Positions 8,353 to 17,011 of a DNA stretch of 64,000 nt are shown here, one piece after another. Location: NCBI GenBank assembly GCA_028282805.1, contig JANQHD010000018.1, forward strand, positions 1-64,000, written 5' to 3'. The DNA is from Phycisphaeraceae bacterium (GTDB lineage: Bacteria > Planctomycetota > Phycisphaerae > Phycisphaerales > Zrk34). Under the pieces are notes generated by a model. It searched no databases, had not been told where the DNA came from, and saw only the letters and a list, made by a program, of their open reading frames with translations. Both the position numbers and the translations under genes were made by a program. The first letter of the stretch is position 1. Every line of letters starts with the position of its first letter.

Positions 8353-10062
8353 TCACTGCTTCTGCTGCGCTTTGGCCCACGAGTCCTTGAGCGGGATCGT
8401 GCGGTTGAACACGGGGCGATCGAGCCTGCCGTCGGGGTCGGGGGTGAAGTAGCCGAGGCGTTCGAACTGGATGGGGTCGCCGGGGTGGGCGGTGGTGAGG
8501 GTGGGTTCGAGTTTGCAGCCGGTCATGATGGTCAGCGAGTCGGCGTTGATGTTGTCGAGCAGTTCGCCTTCTTCGGGGTTTTCTTTGGTGAACAGGTGGT
8601 CGTAGAGCCGGACCTCGGCGTCGACGGCGTGGGCGGCGCTGACCCAGTGCAGGGTGCCCTTGACCTTGCGCACCTTGCCCTCGGCGTCGGGTGGGGGGTT
8701 GTTGCCGCCGCGCGTCTGCGGGTCGTAGGTGCAGCGCAGCTCGACGACGTGGCCGGCGTCGTCTTTCACAAACTCTTCGCACCTGATCCAGTAGGCCGAT
8801 CTCAGCCGTACCTCGCGGCCGGGGCCGAGGCGGAAGAACTTTTTGGGCGGGTCTTCCATAAAGTCGTCGCGCTCGATGTACAGCTCGCGCGAGAAGGGCA
8901 CCTGGCGGGTGCCGTCGGCCTCGTCTTCGGGGTTGTTGACGGCGTCCATCATCTCGACCTGGTCTTCGGGGTAGTTGGTGATCACCACCTTGAGCGGGTC
9001 GAGCACGGCCATGCGGCGCTGGGCTTTTTTGTTCAGGTCGTCGCGCAGCAGCGACTCGAGCTTGGCGAACTCGATGTTGTTGACACGTTTGGCGACGCCG
9101 GCTTCGAGCCAGAAGCGTCGGATGGCGGCGGGGGTATAGCCGCGCCGGCGCATGCCGCGCAGGGTGGGCATCCGCGGGTCATCCCAGCCGGTGACGTAGC
9201 CTTCGTGGATCAGCCGCAGCAGCTTGCGTTTGCTGGTGATCATGTAGGTAATGTTGCCACGTGCGAACTCGATTTGTCGGGTCTTGTGGGGCACGCCGGG
9301 GGGGGGGCCGGCGGTCTCGGCGATGCGGTCGATGAACCACTCGTACAGCTCGCGGTTGTTCTTGAACTCCAGGGAGCAGAGGGAGTGGGTGATGCCCTCG
9401 ATCCAGTCGCTCTGGCCGTGCGCCCAGTCGTACATGGGGTAGATGCACCAGGCGTTGGCGGTGCGGGGGTGTGTTTCGTGGAGGATGCGGTACATGACCG
9501 GATCGCGCATGACCATGTTGGGTGAGGCCATGTCGATCTTCGCGCGCAGGACGCGCGAGCCGTCGGGGAACTCGCCGGCTTTCATGCGTGCCAGCAGGTC
9601 GAGCGATTCTTCAGCGGGGCGGTCGCGGAAGGGCGAGGGGGTGCCGGGTTCGGTGAGCGTGCCGCGGGTTTCTCTGATCTGCTCGGCGGTCTGGTCGTCG
9701 ACGTAGGCGCAGCCCGCTTCGATCAGCGCCACGGCCCACGCGTAGAGCTGGTCGAAGTAATCCGAGGCGTGGCACAGATTCGCCCACTCGAAGCCCAGCC
9801 AGCGGATGTCGTCGACGATGGCGTCGATGTACTCCTGCTCTTCTGCGAGGGGGTTGGTGTCGTCCATGCGCAGGTTGCATTGGCCGCCGTATTTGGCGGC
9901 GGTGGAGAAGACGATGCAGATGGCCTTGGCGTGGCCGATGTGGAGGTAGCCGTTGGGCTCGGGTGGGAAGCGGGTGTGCACGTGGTCGTACCGGCCGGCG
10001 GCGAGGTCGGCGTCGATCTCGGCGTGGATGAAGTGGGCGGGCTTGGCGTCGGTCTCGGTCAT
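8353..10062 (-). CDS. glnS: Glutaminyl-tRNA synthetase
   Basis: A 569-residue class I synthetase, near the 554 residues of E. coli Gln[17 protein letters not shown] carries the HIGH motif, [19 protein letters not shown] is the GlnRS-specific block, and ITSKRKLL is the KMSKS equivalent. The C-terminal anticodon-binding beta barrels are present (ending in the GCKLEP-FERLGYF region). The ATG at 10062 begins [16 protein letters not shown]; the open frame further upstream is not family-like. Direct charging of tRNA-Gln makes the GatCAB route unnecessary for this amino acid. Confidence 0.94.
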   Translation of the reverse strand: MTETDAKPAHFIHAEIDADLAAGRYDHVHTRFPPEPNGYLHIGHAKAICIVFSTAAKYGGQCNLRMDDTNPLAEEQEYIDAIVDDIRWLGFEWANLCHASDYFDQLYAWAVALIEAGCAYVDDQTAEQIRETRGTLTEPGTPSPFRDRPAEESLDLLARMKAGEFPDGSRVLRAKIDMASPNMVMRDPVMYRILHETHPRTANAWCIYPMYDWAHGQSDWIEGITHSLCSLEFKNNRELYEWFIDRIAETAGPPPGVPHKTRQIEFARGNITYMITSKRKLLRLIHEGYVTGWDDPRMPTLRGMRRRGYTPAAIRRFWLEAGVAKRVNNIEFAKLESLLRDDLNKKAQRRMAVLDPLKVVITNYPEDQVEMMDAVNNPEDEADGTRQVPFSRELYIERDDFMEDPPKKFFRLGPGREVRLRSAYWIRCEEFVKDDAGHVVELRCTYDPQTRGGNNPPPDAEGKVRKVKGTLHWVSAAHAVDAEVRLYDHLFTKENPEEGELLDNINADSLTIMTGCKLEPTLTTAHPGDPIQFERLGYFTPDPDGRLDRPVFNRTIPLKDSWAKAQQKQ

Positions 10063-10162
10063 GGGGCGGTGCGTCCTTGCGGGTTTGAGCACGCAGGTTA
10101 CCCGAAGCGGGCGGGCGGATAAAACCGCCGAGACCGAGCCGCGTGCCCGTCGACAAAGCGCA

Positions 10163-10200
10163 AGATAAAGCCCCACCCGCGTGCGTTGGCGGGTGGGGCT
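10163..10200 (-). terminator. Terminator after the second PEP-CTERM gene
   Basis: Twelve-base arms 10169-10180 and 10189-10200 pair perfectly around an 8-base loop. On the minus strand the stem is followed by a T-rich stretch (ttatctt). It lies 23 bases after the stop of the PEP-CTERM gene. The plus strand also carries a T run on the other side, so it may work in both directions. Confidence 0.75.
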
Positions 10201-10223
10201 GGCGTTTTTCAGGATGTCGAACC

Positions 10224-10865
10224 TTAGCGGCGCCTGCGGCGGGTTAGCGCCAACCCCGCCAAGCCGAGCAGCGCCGCGGACGCGGGCTCGGGGATGACGG
10301 CGGTGAAGGCGGTCTTGATGTCTGCCTCCGCGTTGTGTTCGAGCACCACCTTGGGGGCGGTGCCGATCTCCGCCGATATCGGCTGACTCGTGCCGACGAT
10401 CCCGAAGACATCCGGGTATGGGGCGTTCGCGCCAACGACCAGCACACGCGCCACCTCCTTATCGGAGAACGGCGTGAAGCGGGTGAAGGCTGACCGCAAG
10501 TAATCGGAAGACTTGAAATCGGAGAAAAGCGGGATGGCGAGCGGGCTGAGGTTAATCGGGTCGTAGGGGAACAGAAATACCGTGTCGTCGACCGGCGTGC
10601 CGCCCATGTCGACTATGCCGTCCAGATCGAAACGGACCGTGTCGTCACGGGTTTCGAACGTGGTGCCGGCGGCGGGGTGGATACCGAGTTCCAGCGATGT
10701 GATGTTGCCCTCGTCCGACACGACTCGGAAACGCCAGTCGGACACGACATTACCGGTCGTGCTGGTGAACGTGCCGGCTTTGGTCCATATGCCGATGATG
10801 CTGGCTTGGCCGATCGATGCGAAAACACAGATAGCGACCGCGGAAAAGAGAATGCGTGAGTCCAT
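10224..10865 (-). CDS. PEP-CTERM sorting-domain secreted protein
   Basis: A 213-residue protein. The ATG at 10865 has a strong GGAGG six bases upstream, so the earlier in-frame start is rejected. Residues 1-22 are a signal peptide ([18 protein letters not shown]). The middle is a beta-rich region of unknown fold, with repeated Thr/Asp/Val stretches. The C-terminus has [18 protein letters not shown] and then RRRRR, the PEP-CTERM signal for exosortase processing. No exosortase gene is in the window. Specific function unknown; possibly an envelope or extracellular-matrix protein. Confidence 0.82.
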   Translation of the reverse strand: MDSRILFSAVAICVFASIGQASIIGIWTKAGTFTSTTGNVVSDWRFRVVSDEGNITSLELGIHPAAGTTFETRDDTVRFDLDGIVDMGGTPVDDTVFLFPYDPINLSPLAIPLFSDFKSSDYLRSAFTRFTPFSDKEVARVLVVGANAPYPDVFGIVGTSQPISAEIGTAPKVVLEHNAEADIKTAFTAVIPEPASAALLGLAGLALTRRRRR

Positions 10866-11071
10866 GTTGAACCTCCGGTAAATGGAAAACAGCGTCTTGC
10901 GACGAAACTTAGCACGCCCGGCTCTCTGTCTTCCAATAAGTGTTCTGCCCCGTACTCTTTGCTTGTCGTGGCGGCATTGAATGCCGTCAACTCGCACTAC
11001 GATATCAAGCCGGGCTCAAAATACAAGACAATATGGTTTAAAAATAAATCCCGATGTCGGATGAGAATGGA

Positions 11072-12937
11072 TCAGACCAACGGTTCGGGTGCAACAGGGT
11101 CTTTCAGCCAAGCCAACCACATCGACAACGTCAGCAGGGCGAACAGCCGGTGGGCGTGGTCGGTGCGGCCGGATTCATGGTCGGCGATCAACTGGTACAG
11201 CGCATCGTGCCTGCAGCCGAGCGTCTCGACCAGGTGCCTGTCGTCGAGCAGGTGGCTGCGCAACGTGTCGCGCAGCTCGTCGCGGAACCACCGGCCGATG
11301 GGCACGGAGAAGCCCGCCTTCGGGCGACGCACGACCGCGCCCGGCAGGTATTTGCTCGCGACCTTCTTGAGCAGGGCTTTGCTCACCCCGCCCGGCATCA
11401 GCACGCTCAGGGGCAGGTGGCCGGCCAAGTCGTAGACCTGCGTGTCGAGCATGGGGCAGCGCACCTCCAGGGCCACCGCCATCGACGCCCGGTCGACCTT
11501 GCGCAACAGGTCGTACGGCAGGTAGTGCAGCATGTCCCACCGCCGCGCCGCCTCGGCGGGGTCCGCCTCGCTGTCCCAGCCCGGCGGCGAGTCGATCGGC
11601 TGGCCGAGTGTGACGCCCAGTTCGCCGACCTGGTCGGGCCGGAACAGGCGGATCATCGACAGGTACTGCTTGCGCTGGTCGTCGTGCCGCGCCGCGGCGA
11701 TGAGCCGACCGAGCCGCGCGCGTTTCGATTTGCCGTCGCCGCCGCGCAGCGAGGGCATGAGCTTGAGCAGGCCGCGCCACCGGCCGAGCAGGCGCAGGGC
11801 GCGGTAGCGGTCGTAGCCGCCGAACAGCTCGTCGCCGCCGTCGCCCGACAGCGCCACGGTCACGTGCCGGCGCGCCGCTTGGCTGAGCCAGAACGTCGGC
11901 AGCACGCTGGAGTCGGCGGTGGGTTCGCCGTGCGTGGCGATCAGGCGTTGCAGGTCGTCTTCCACGTGCGGCTCGGCGCGCAGCGTGTGGTGCTCGGCGC
12001 CGATGTGGTCCGCGGCCACCTGCGCCCAAGGGCCTTCGTCGTAACGCGCCTCGGGCATGGCCACGTTGAATGTCTGCAACCGCGTATCGCCGAGCTGGCG
12101 CTGCGCGATCGCGGCAACCAGCGAGCTGTCGATCCCGCCCGACAGAAAACAGCCCAGCGGCACGTCGGCCTCCAGCCGCGCGACGACCGCTTCGGTCAAC
12201 AGCTCTTCGATCGCGTCGACCGCGCCGAGTTGCGTGCTGGTGCGCGACAGCGGCGGGGGCTGCCAGTAGCGCTCGGTTTGTTGTGAGCCGTGCTTGTCGA
12301 TGCGCATCCAATGGGCCGCGGGCAGCTCGAACACGCCGCGCAGCAGCGAGCGTTCGAAGGTGTAGCCGAACGCCAGGTACGTCGACAGCGCCTCGTCGTC
12401 GATCTCGGGGGTGTGTTTCAAACCGGCGAGCACCGCGCCGATGAGCGAGGCGAACACGAACCGTTCGTCGTCGCGGTAGGCGTAGAGCGGTTTCTTGCCG
12501 GCGCGGTCGCGCACGAGGAAAAGCTCCTGCTTGCGCGTGTCCCACACGGCGAAGGCGAACATGCCGTGCAGGTGCTTGGGCAGTTCCGTGCCCCACTCGC
12601 GGTAGCCGTGCAGCAGCACCTCGGTGTCGCAGTGGTCGGAGACGAAGGCGTGGCCGAGGCTTTCGAGCCGCCGGCGCAGCGCGCGGTGGTTGTAGATCTC
12701 GCCGTTGAACGTGAGCGTCAGCTCGCCGTCGCGATTGCGCTGCGGCACGGTCATGGGCTGGTGGCCGCCCATCAGGTCGACGACGCTGAGGCGCGTGTGC
12801 AGCAGGGCGCAGGGCCCGTCGGCGTCGCGGCCTTGGCCGTCCGGCCCGCGCGGGCGCAGGTGGCGGGCCATGCGGTCGAGCAGCTCGGGCTCGGGCGCTT
12901 GGTGGTCGAGTTTCAGGATGCCGGCGACACCGCACAT
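11072..12937 (-). CDS. asnB: Asparagine synthase (glutamine-hydrolysing)
   Basis: A 621-residue two-domain enzyme. It begins MCGVAGI, placing the amidotransferase nucleophile Cys at position 2 after Met removal, with the family signature LRPRGPDGQG close behind; this fixes the start at 12937. The C-terminal synthetase domain has the ATP-binding loop FLSGGIDSSLVAA and the conserved SGDGGDELFGGYDRY block. It converts Asp, Gln and ATP to Asn and Glu, or amidates a related substrate; AsnB-like enzymes also occur in polysaccharide clusters. The start is 19 bases after the stop of a secreted coiled-coil protein gene, suggesting co-transcription. Confidence 0.92.
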   Translation of the reverse strand: MCGVAGILKLDHQAPEPELLDRMARHLRPRGPDGQGRDADGPCALLHTRLSVVDLMGGHQPMTVPQRNRDGELTLTFNGEIYNHRALRRRLESLGHAFVSDHCDTEVLLHGYREWGTELPKHLHGMFAFAVWDTRKQELFLVRDRAGKKPLYAYRDDERFVFASLIGAVLAGLKHTPEIDDEALSTYLAFGYTFERSLLRGVFELPAAHWMRIDKHGSQQTERYWQPPPLSRTSTQLGAVDAIEELLTEAVVARLEADVPLGCFLSGGIDSSLVAAIAQRQLGDTRLQTFNVAMPEARYDEGPWAQVAADHIGAEHHTLRAEPHVEDDLQRLIATHGEPTADSSVLPTFWLSQAARRHVTVALSGDGGDELFGGYDRYRALRLLGRWRGLLKLMPSLRGGDGKSKRARLGRLIAAARHDDQRKQYLSMIRLFRPDQVGELGVTLGQPIDSPPGWDSEADPAEAARRWDMLHYLPYDLLRKVDRASMAVALEVRCPMLDTQVYDLAGHLPLSVLMPGGVSKALLKKVASKYLPGAVVRRPKAGFSVPIGRWFRDELRDTLRSHLLDDRHLVETLGCRHDALYQLIADHESGRTDHAHRLFALLTLSMWLAWLKDPVAPEPLV

Positions 12938-12956
12938 GGCGGCAGGGTATCCGAGT

Positions 12957-13922
12957 TTATTTCTCGATATCAACCGGGGCCGGTTCGGCGTTGGTGATCG
13001 CGGTCGGATCGTCGGCCTCCGGCTGCTCGGCGAACAGGTCGGCGGGGGCTTCGATCGACGCCAGCCCGGTCATGTCGATGTAGTCGAACACCGCCTTCTT
13101 CAGCGCCGCCTCGTTCTTGAGCTGCTCGTCGGTGGGCACGAACGCGATCAACGCGTTGCCCGCCCAGACCCACAGGCTGTGGTCGCCGGCGGTTTGGATG
13201 GGGTACTTGCCACCGAGCAGGTTCTTGCGGGCGTGCGCGGGGACCTCGCTTTCAGGCCGCAGGCGGATGTGGGCCCACGCCACCTGGTTGCCCGTCGCGT
13301 CGTTCCACTGCACGCTCATGAACGCGTCGGACGCGTTGGCGGTGAAATGTTGGCGCACGGCGTTCTGACCTGCACCGGCCGTGGTCTTGAAGTAGCTTTC
13401 GAAGGCGTATTCCAGGGCGGGGCTGAACGCGCGTGCCTCTTTGTCGAGCGAACGCAGTTGGCCGGCGTAGGTGCGTCCTCTTTTGTCGATTTGAACCTGC
13501 AGGCGGTCGACCTCGGCCTGAGCCTTGTTGCGGAGCTGCACGCGCTGCATCGGGTTGCGGCTGGCGCAGACCTGGCGTTCGATGCGAAGCCTGGTCAGGT
13601 TTTCGTTCAGGCTTTCCACCCACGCGCCGGTCCGGCCGTTCTTGCGCGCGACATTGATCTGGGCCTGCTTCTTGGCGATGCGCTGGTCGAGTTGCTTGAG
13701 CGCCTCGGCGTCGAGCGGGGCCTGGCGGGTCCAGTCGACGATCTGCTGGTAGAGGCGTTGCTCCTCGGGCAGGCCGCCGAGCGCCTCGCGCTGCTTCTCC
13801 TGGATCTGTTGCTTCTGCTGCCAGAACGCGATCGAACGCGCCGCGATCACCGCGGTCTCGTCCTGCGCCGAGGCCGTGGCGCAGATCGTGAGCACGAACA
13901 CGCATGTCATGGTCTTGATCAT
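12957..13922 (-). CDS. Secreted coiled-coil protein, paralogue A (unknown function)
   Basis: I recognise no named family. The 321-residue product has a signal peptide (MIKTMTCVFVLTICATASAQ), then about 140 charged residues rich in Gln, Lys and Glu that look like a coiled coil, then a globular C-terminal region. GGGAGG precedes the ATG. It shares its architecture and two blocks with the neighbour at 14009-14869: VQWNDATGNQVAWAHIRLRP against VRWRDPQGNRGAWAHILLRP, and LGGKYPIQTAGDHS against LNGKHRIQSISDSN. The pair is probably a tandem duplication. It lies between aspS and asnB on the same strand; a periplasmic or envelope place is inferred from the signal peptide. Confidence 0.7.
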   Translation of the reverse strand: MIKTMTCVFVLTICATASAQDETAVIAARSIAFWQQKQQIQEKQREALGGLPEEQRLYQQIVDWTRQAPLDAEALKQLDQRIAKKQAQINVARKNGRTGAWVESLNENLTRLRIERQVCASRNPMQRVQLRNKAQAEVDRLQVQIDKRGRTYAGQLRSLDKEARAFSPALEYAFESYFKTTAGAGQNAVRQHFTANASDAFMSVQWNDATGNQVAWAHIRLRPESEVPAHARKNLLGGKYPIQTAGDHSLWVWAGNALIAFVPTDEQLKNEAALKKAVFDYIDMTGLASIEAPADLFAEQPEADDPTAITNAEPAPVDIEK

Positions 13923-14008
13923 CGATTACCTCCCCTGTCCGATAACCCACAAGCTCGTCTGATGTGAACGACTTTGTTTCATCGGCCAACGCGGAGGTCG
14001 GATGAAGC

Positions 14009-14869
14009 TTATTCTTCGGCCGCAGGGGGCGTTTGGATCGCGGCCAGGCCGTCGAAGTCGACGAACCGGCCGGCGTTGGCGGCCAGCCAATCCTTGTTCT
14101 TCCATTCCGGCTTGTCCGGCACGAACCTCACCTGCGCCAGGCCCGCTTGGACGGAGATGTTACTATCGCTGATCGATTGGATGCGGTGCTTGCCGTTGAG
14201 CAGTTTGGGTTCGGCGTAGAACCTGGTGTTGGTCACCGGTCGCAGGAGGATGTGAGCCCACGCCCCCCGGTTGCCTTGCGGATCCCGCCATCGTACCGCC
14301 AGGAAGGCCTGGCCTGGATGCGCGGCGAAGCTGCTTAGAGCGTATTTGGTGTCGCCGACCGTGCCTTCGATAAAGAACGGCGCGTACGCGGTCTCCATCG
14401 CATTGCGGCGCACCCGCGCCCGCTTTTTCAGTGCCTGGGTTTTTTCGTTGAACGGCTCCAACCGCTCCAGTTTTTTCACAGATAGCTTTTTGATCTTTTC
14501 TTCCGCGGCGAGCCTGGTCTTCTCGCGTTCGGATTCGTCGCTGAGTGTGCGGAGGCGCCGTTCAAGTTTCATCAATTCGATTTGGTGCTGCAGCGCCTCG
14601 ATGCGTTGGTCGTGCCGGGCCAACTCTTCTTCGTCGAACGGTTTGGACTTGCAATACCGTATGGTGGTCTGCTGTTGTGCGATGGCGCGGTTGATAGGCT
14701 GGAGTGCCCGATCCCGCGCCTGGTCGATCGCAAGGCTTTCTTGGTAATAGTCGAGGGCGATTTTGGTGATGGCGGTGATGTCGGTTTGTTCCGTGTCTTC
14801 GGCTGGGCTGTGGGCGGCTACGGCCAGAGCGATCGCGATCACAAACGCGGCGGTGATGGGTTTGAACAT
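14009..14869 (-). CDS. Secreted coiled-coil protein, paralogue B (unknown function)
   Basis: A 286-residue product with a signal peptide (ITAAFVIAIALAVAAHSPAE), a long charged helical region (about residues 60-150, with KLERRLRTLSDESEREK and similar runs) and a C-terminal globular part. That part carries the same AVRWRDPQGNRGAWAHILLRP-type block as paralogue A. AAGGGG precedes the ATG. The central region is predicted coiled coil, so self-assembly or binding of a partner in the periplasm is possible, but no function can be given. Confidence 0.7.
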   Translation of the reverse strand: MFKPITAAFVIAIALAVAAHSPAEDTEQTDITAITKIALDYYQESLAIDQARDRALQPINRAIAQQQTTIRYCKSKPFDEEELARHDQRIEALQHQIELMKLERRLRTLSDESEREKTRLAAEEKIKKLSVKKLERLEPFNEKTQALKKRARVRRNAMETAYAPFFIEGTVGDTKYALSSFAAHPGQAFLAVRWRDPQGNRGAWAHILLRPVTNTRFYAEPKLLNGKHRIQSISDSNISVQAGLAQVRFVPDKPEWKNKDWLAANAGRFVDFDGLAAIQTPPAAEE

Positions 14870-14885
14870 ATTGGTCCCCTTGCCA

Positions 14886-14914
14886 CAAAAAACGCGGCCC
14901 CGGGTGGAGCCGCG
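14886..14914 (-). terminator. Terminator between aspS and the coiled-coil genes
   Basis: On the minus strand a cgcggc/gccgcg stem with a 10-base loop is followed by six T residues. It lies between the aspS stop-side neighbour and the paralogue B gene start, i.e. downstream of aspS. The stem is short but the T run is clear. Confidence 0.6.
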
Positions 14915-14964
14915 ATTGTATCAACTTGTGGTGTGCATAAACGCGAATCGGCGACGTGGTTTTG

Positions 14965-16746
14965 TCAGACCGCTTTCGTCTCGGCGTGGTGCGTCTGCAC
15001 GCGCAGGTTCAACTCGTCGAGCTGGGCGGGGTCGACCGGCGCGGGGGCTTCGGTCATCAGGTCTGCGCCGGCCTGCGTCTTGGGGAACGCGATGACGTCG
15101 CGGATGTTGGTCGTTTCGCACAGGTGCATGACGATGCGGTCGAGGCCGAAGGCCAGGCCGCCGTGCGGCGGGGTGCCGTACTTCAAAGCGTCGAGCAGGA
15201 ACCCGAACTTGGCGCGGGCCTGGTCCTCGTCGATGCCCAGCAGGTTGAACACCCGCTGCTGCACCTCGGGGTCGTGGATACGGATCGATCCGCCGCCGAG
15301 CTCCGAGCCGTTTAGCACCAGGTCGTAGGCGTCGGACAGCACGTTAGCCGTGTCGGATTCGAGCTTGTCGAGGTCTTCGGGCTTGGGCGCGGTAAACGGG
15401 TGGTGCAGCGAGTCCCAGCGCTGCTGGTCTTCGTTCCACTCGACCATCGGGAAGTCGACGACCCACAGCCATTCCCACCGGCCGGGCTCGATCATGTCCA
15501 GGTCGTGGGCGATCTTCACACGCAGCTCACCGAGCACGCGGGCGACGACGGAGGGGCGGGCGTCGACGCCGAAGGCGAGCAGGTCGCCGTCCTCGGCGCC
15601 CATGCGCTCGATCAGCGCATCGGAGATCGGCTCGATGAACTTGGCGATGCCCGAGGCGACCTTGCCGCCTTCGATCTTGGTCACGGGCAGGCCGCCGGCG
15701 CCGAACTGCTTGACCCACTCGGCCAGGCCGTCGGTGACCTTTCGGCTCATCTTCGCGCCGCCGCCGGGCACGCGGATCGCCTTCACGCAGCCGCCGGCGT
15801 CCAGCGCCCCGCCGAACACCTTGAAGTCGGTCTGTCTGGCCAGATCGGACACGTCGACCAGTTCCATGCCGAAGCGCAGGTCGGGCCGGTCCGAGCCGAA
15901 TCGCTCCATCGCCTCGGCGTAGCTCATCCGCCTGACCGGCGGCACGTCCACGCCCAGCGTTTCCTTCCAAATTCGGCGGATCATCTCTTCGCAGCAATCC
16001 ATCACGTCGTCGCGGTCGACGAAGCTCATCTCCAGGTCGATCTGCGTGAACTCCGCCTGCCGGTCGGCGCGGGGGTCTTCGTCGCGGAAGCAGCGGACGA
16101 TCTGTATGTAGCGCTCGCAGCCGGAGGTCATGAGGATCTGCTTGAACAGCTGCGGGCTCTGCGGCAGGGCGTAGAAGCTGCCCTCCTGCAAGCGCGAGGG
16201 CACGAGGAAGTCGCGCGCCCCCTCCGGCGTGGACCGGCAGAGGAAGGGCGTTTCGATCTCGAGGAAGCCCTGCTCATCACAGTAGTCGCGCACCGCCTTG
16301 GTCACGCGGTGCCGCGTGCGGAGGATGTCCTGCATGCGCGGCCGGCGCAGGTCCACAAAACGGTACTGCAGCCGGCGCTCTTCGCCGACCTTGTCGCCCT
16401 CGTCGGGCAGGAACGGCGGGGTCTCGGCTTTGTTGAGGATCTGAAGCTCCGTGCAATCGAGTTCGATCTCGCCGGTGGCGAGCTTGGGGTTGGCCATGCC
16501 CTCCTGCCGGGCGACGACGGCGCCCTTGACCGCGGCGACGTCTTCGTGGCGGAGGCGATCGGCCAACTCGTGCGCGGCGGCGTTCTCGGGGTGGAACACG
16601 ACTTGGCTAAGGCCCTGGCGGTCGCGCAGGTCGATGAAGATCACCCCACCGTGATCGCGGTAGTTGTTGACCCACCCGTTGAGCACGACTTCCTGGCCGA
16701 TGTGGTCTTTGCGCAGTTCGTTGCAGTGGTGGGTTCGCTTGAGCAT
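14965..16746 (-). CDS. aspS: Aspartyl-tRNA synthetase
   Basis: A 593-residue class II synthetase, close to the bacterial norm of about 590. It begins with the anticodon-binding OB fold (VVLNGWVNNYRDHGGVIFID), and motif 2 (IVRCFRDEDPRADRQAEFTQ) and motif 3 (LAFGLDRIVMHL) follow. An insertion of the bacterial GAD type lies between motifs 2 and 3, as expected for bacterial AspRS. The start MLKRTHHCNELR matches the family. The 265-base gap upstream is shared with the divergent pilus locus. Confidence 0.94.
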   Translation of the reverse strand: MLKRTHHCNELRKDHIGQEVVLNGWVNNYRDHGGVIFIDLRDRQGLSQVVFHPENAAAHELADRLRHEDVAAVKGAVVARQEGMANPKLATGEIELDCTELQILNKAETPPFLPDEGDKVGEERRLQYRFVDLRRPRMQDILRTRHRVTKAVRDYCDEQGFLEIETPFLCRSTPEGARDFLVPSRLQEGSFYALPQSPQLFKQILMTSGCERYIQIVRCFRDEDPRADRQAEFTQIDLEMSFVDRDDVMDCCEEMIRRIWKETLGVDVPPVRRMSYAEAMERFGSDRPDLRFGMELVDVSDLARQTDFKVFGGALDAGGCVKAIRVPGGGAKMSRKVTDGLAEWVKQFGAGGLPVTKIEGGKVASGIAKFIEPISDALIERMGAEDGDLLAFGVDARPSVVARVLGELRVKIAHDLDMIEPGRWEWLWVVDFPMVEWNEDQQRWDSLHHPFTAPKPEDLDKLESDTANVLSDAYDLVLNGSELGGGSIRIHDPEVQQRVFNLLGIDEDQARAKFGFLLDALKYGTPPHGGLAFGLDRIVMHLCETTNIRDVIAFPKTQAGADLMTEAPAPVDPAQLDELNLRVQTHHAETKAV

Positions 16747-17011
16747 GGCAACTTCGGTCCAATTACGGGGTTAAGCGAGGCTGGCGCACCGAAAACGGGG
16801 CATGATAACAACGTGGATTCGGCGTGGCGAACGGCGGGGCTTGCTTGAAGGCCGCCGGAGTCGGTCCGGCCACCGGCGGCGCTGTCGAGGGGGATTATCC
16901 GTTGCGGGATCGGCCACACAAGGCCATAATTGGCGGTACAATAAGACGCTGGCACCGAAGCCGCCCTAGCAATTGGTCCCACCGAGGCGCACCGTTTTCC
17001 CCGGAGAATCG

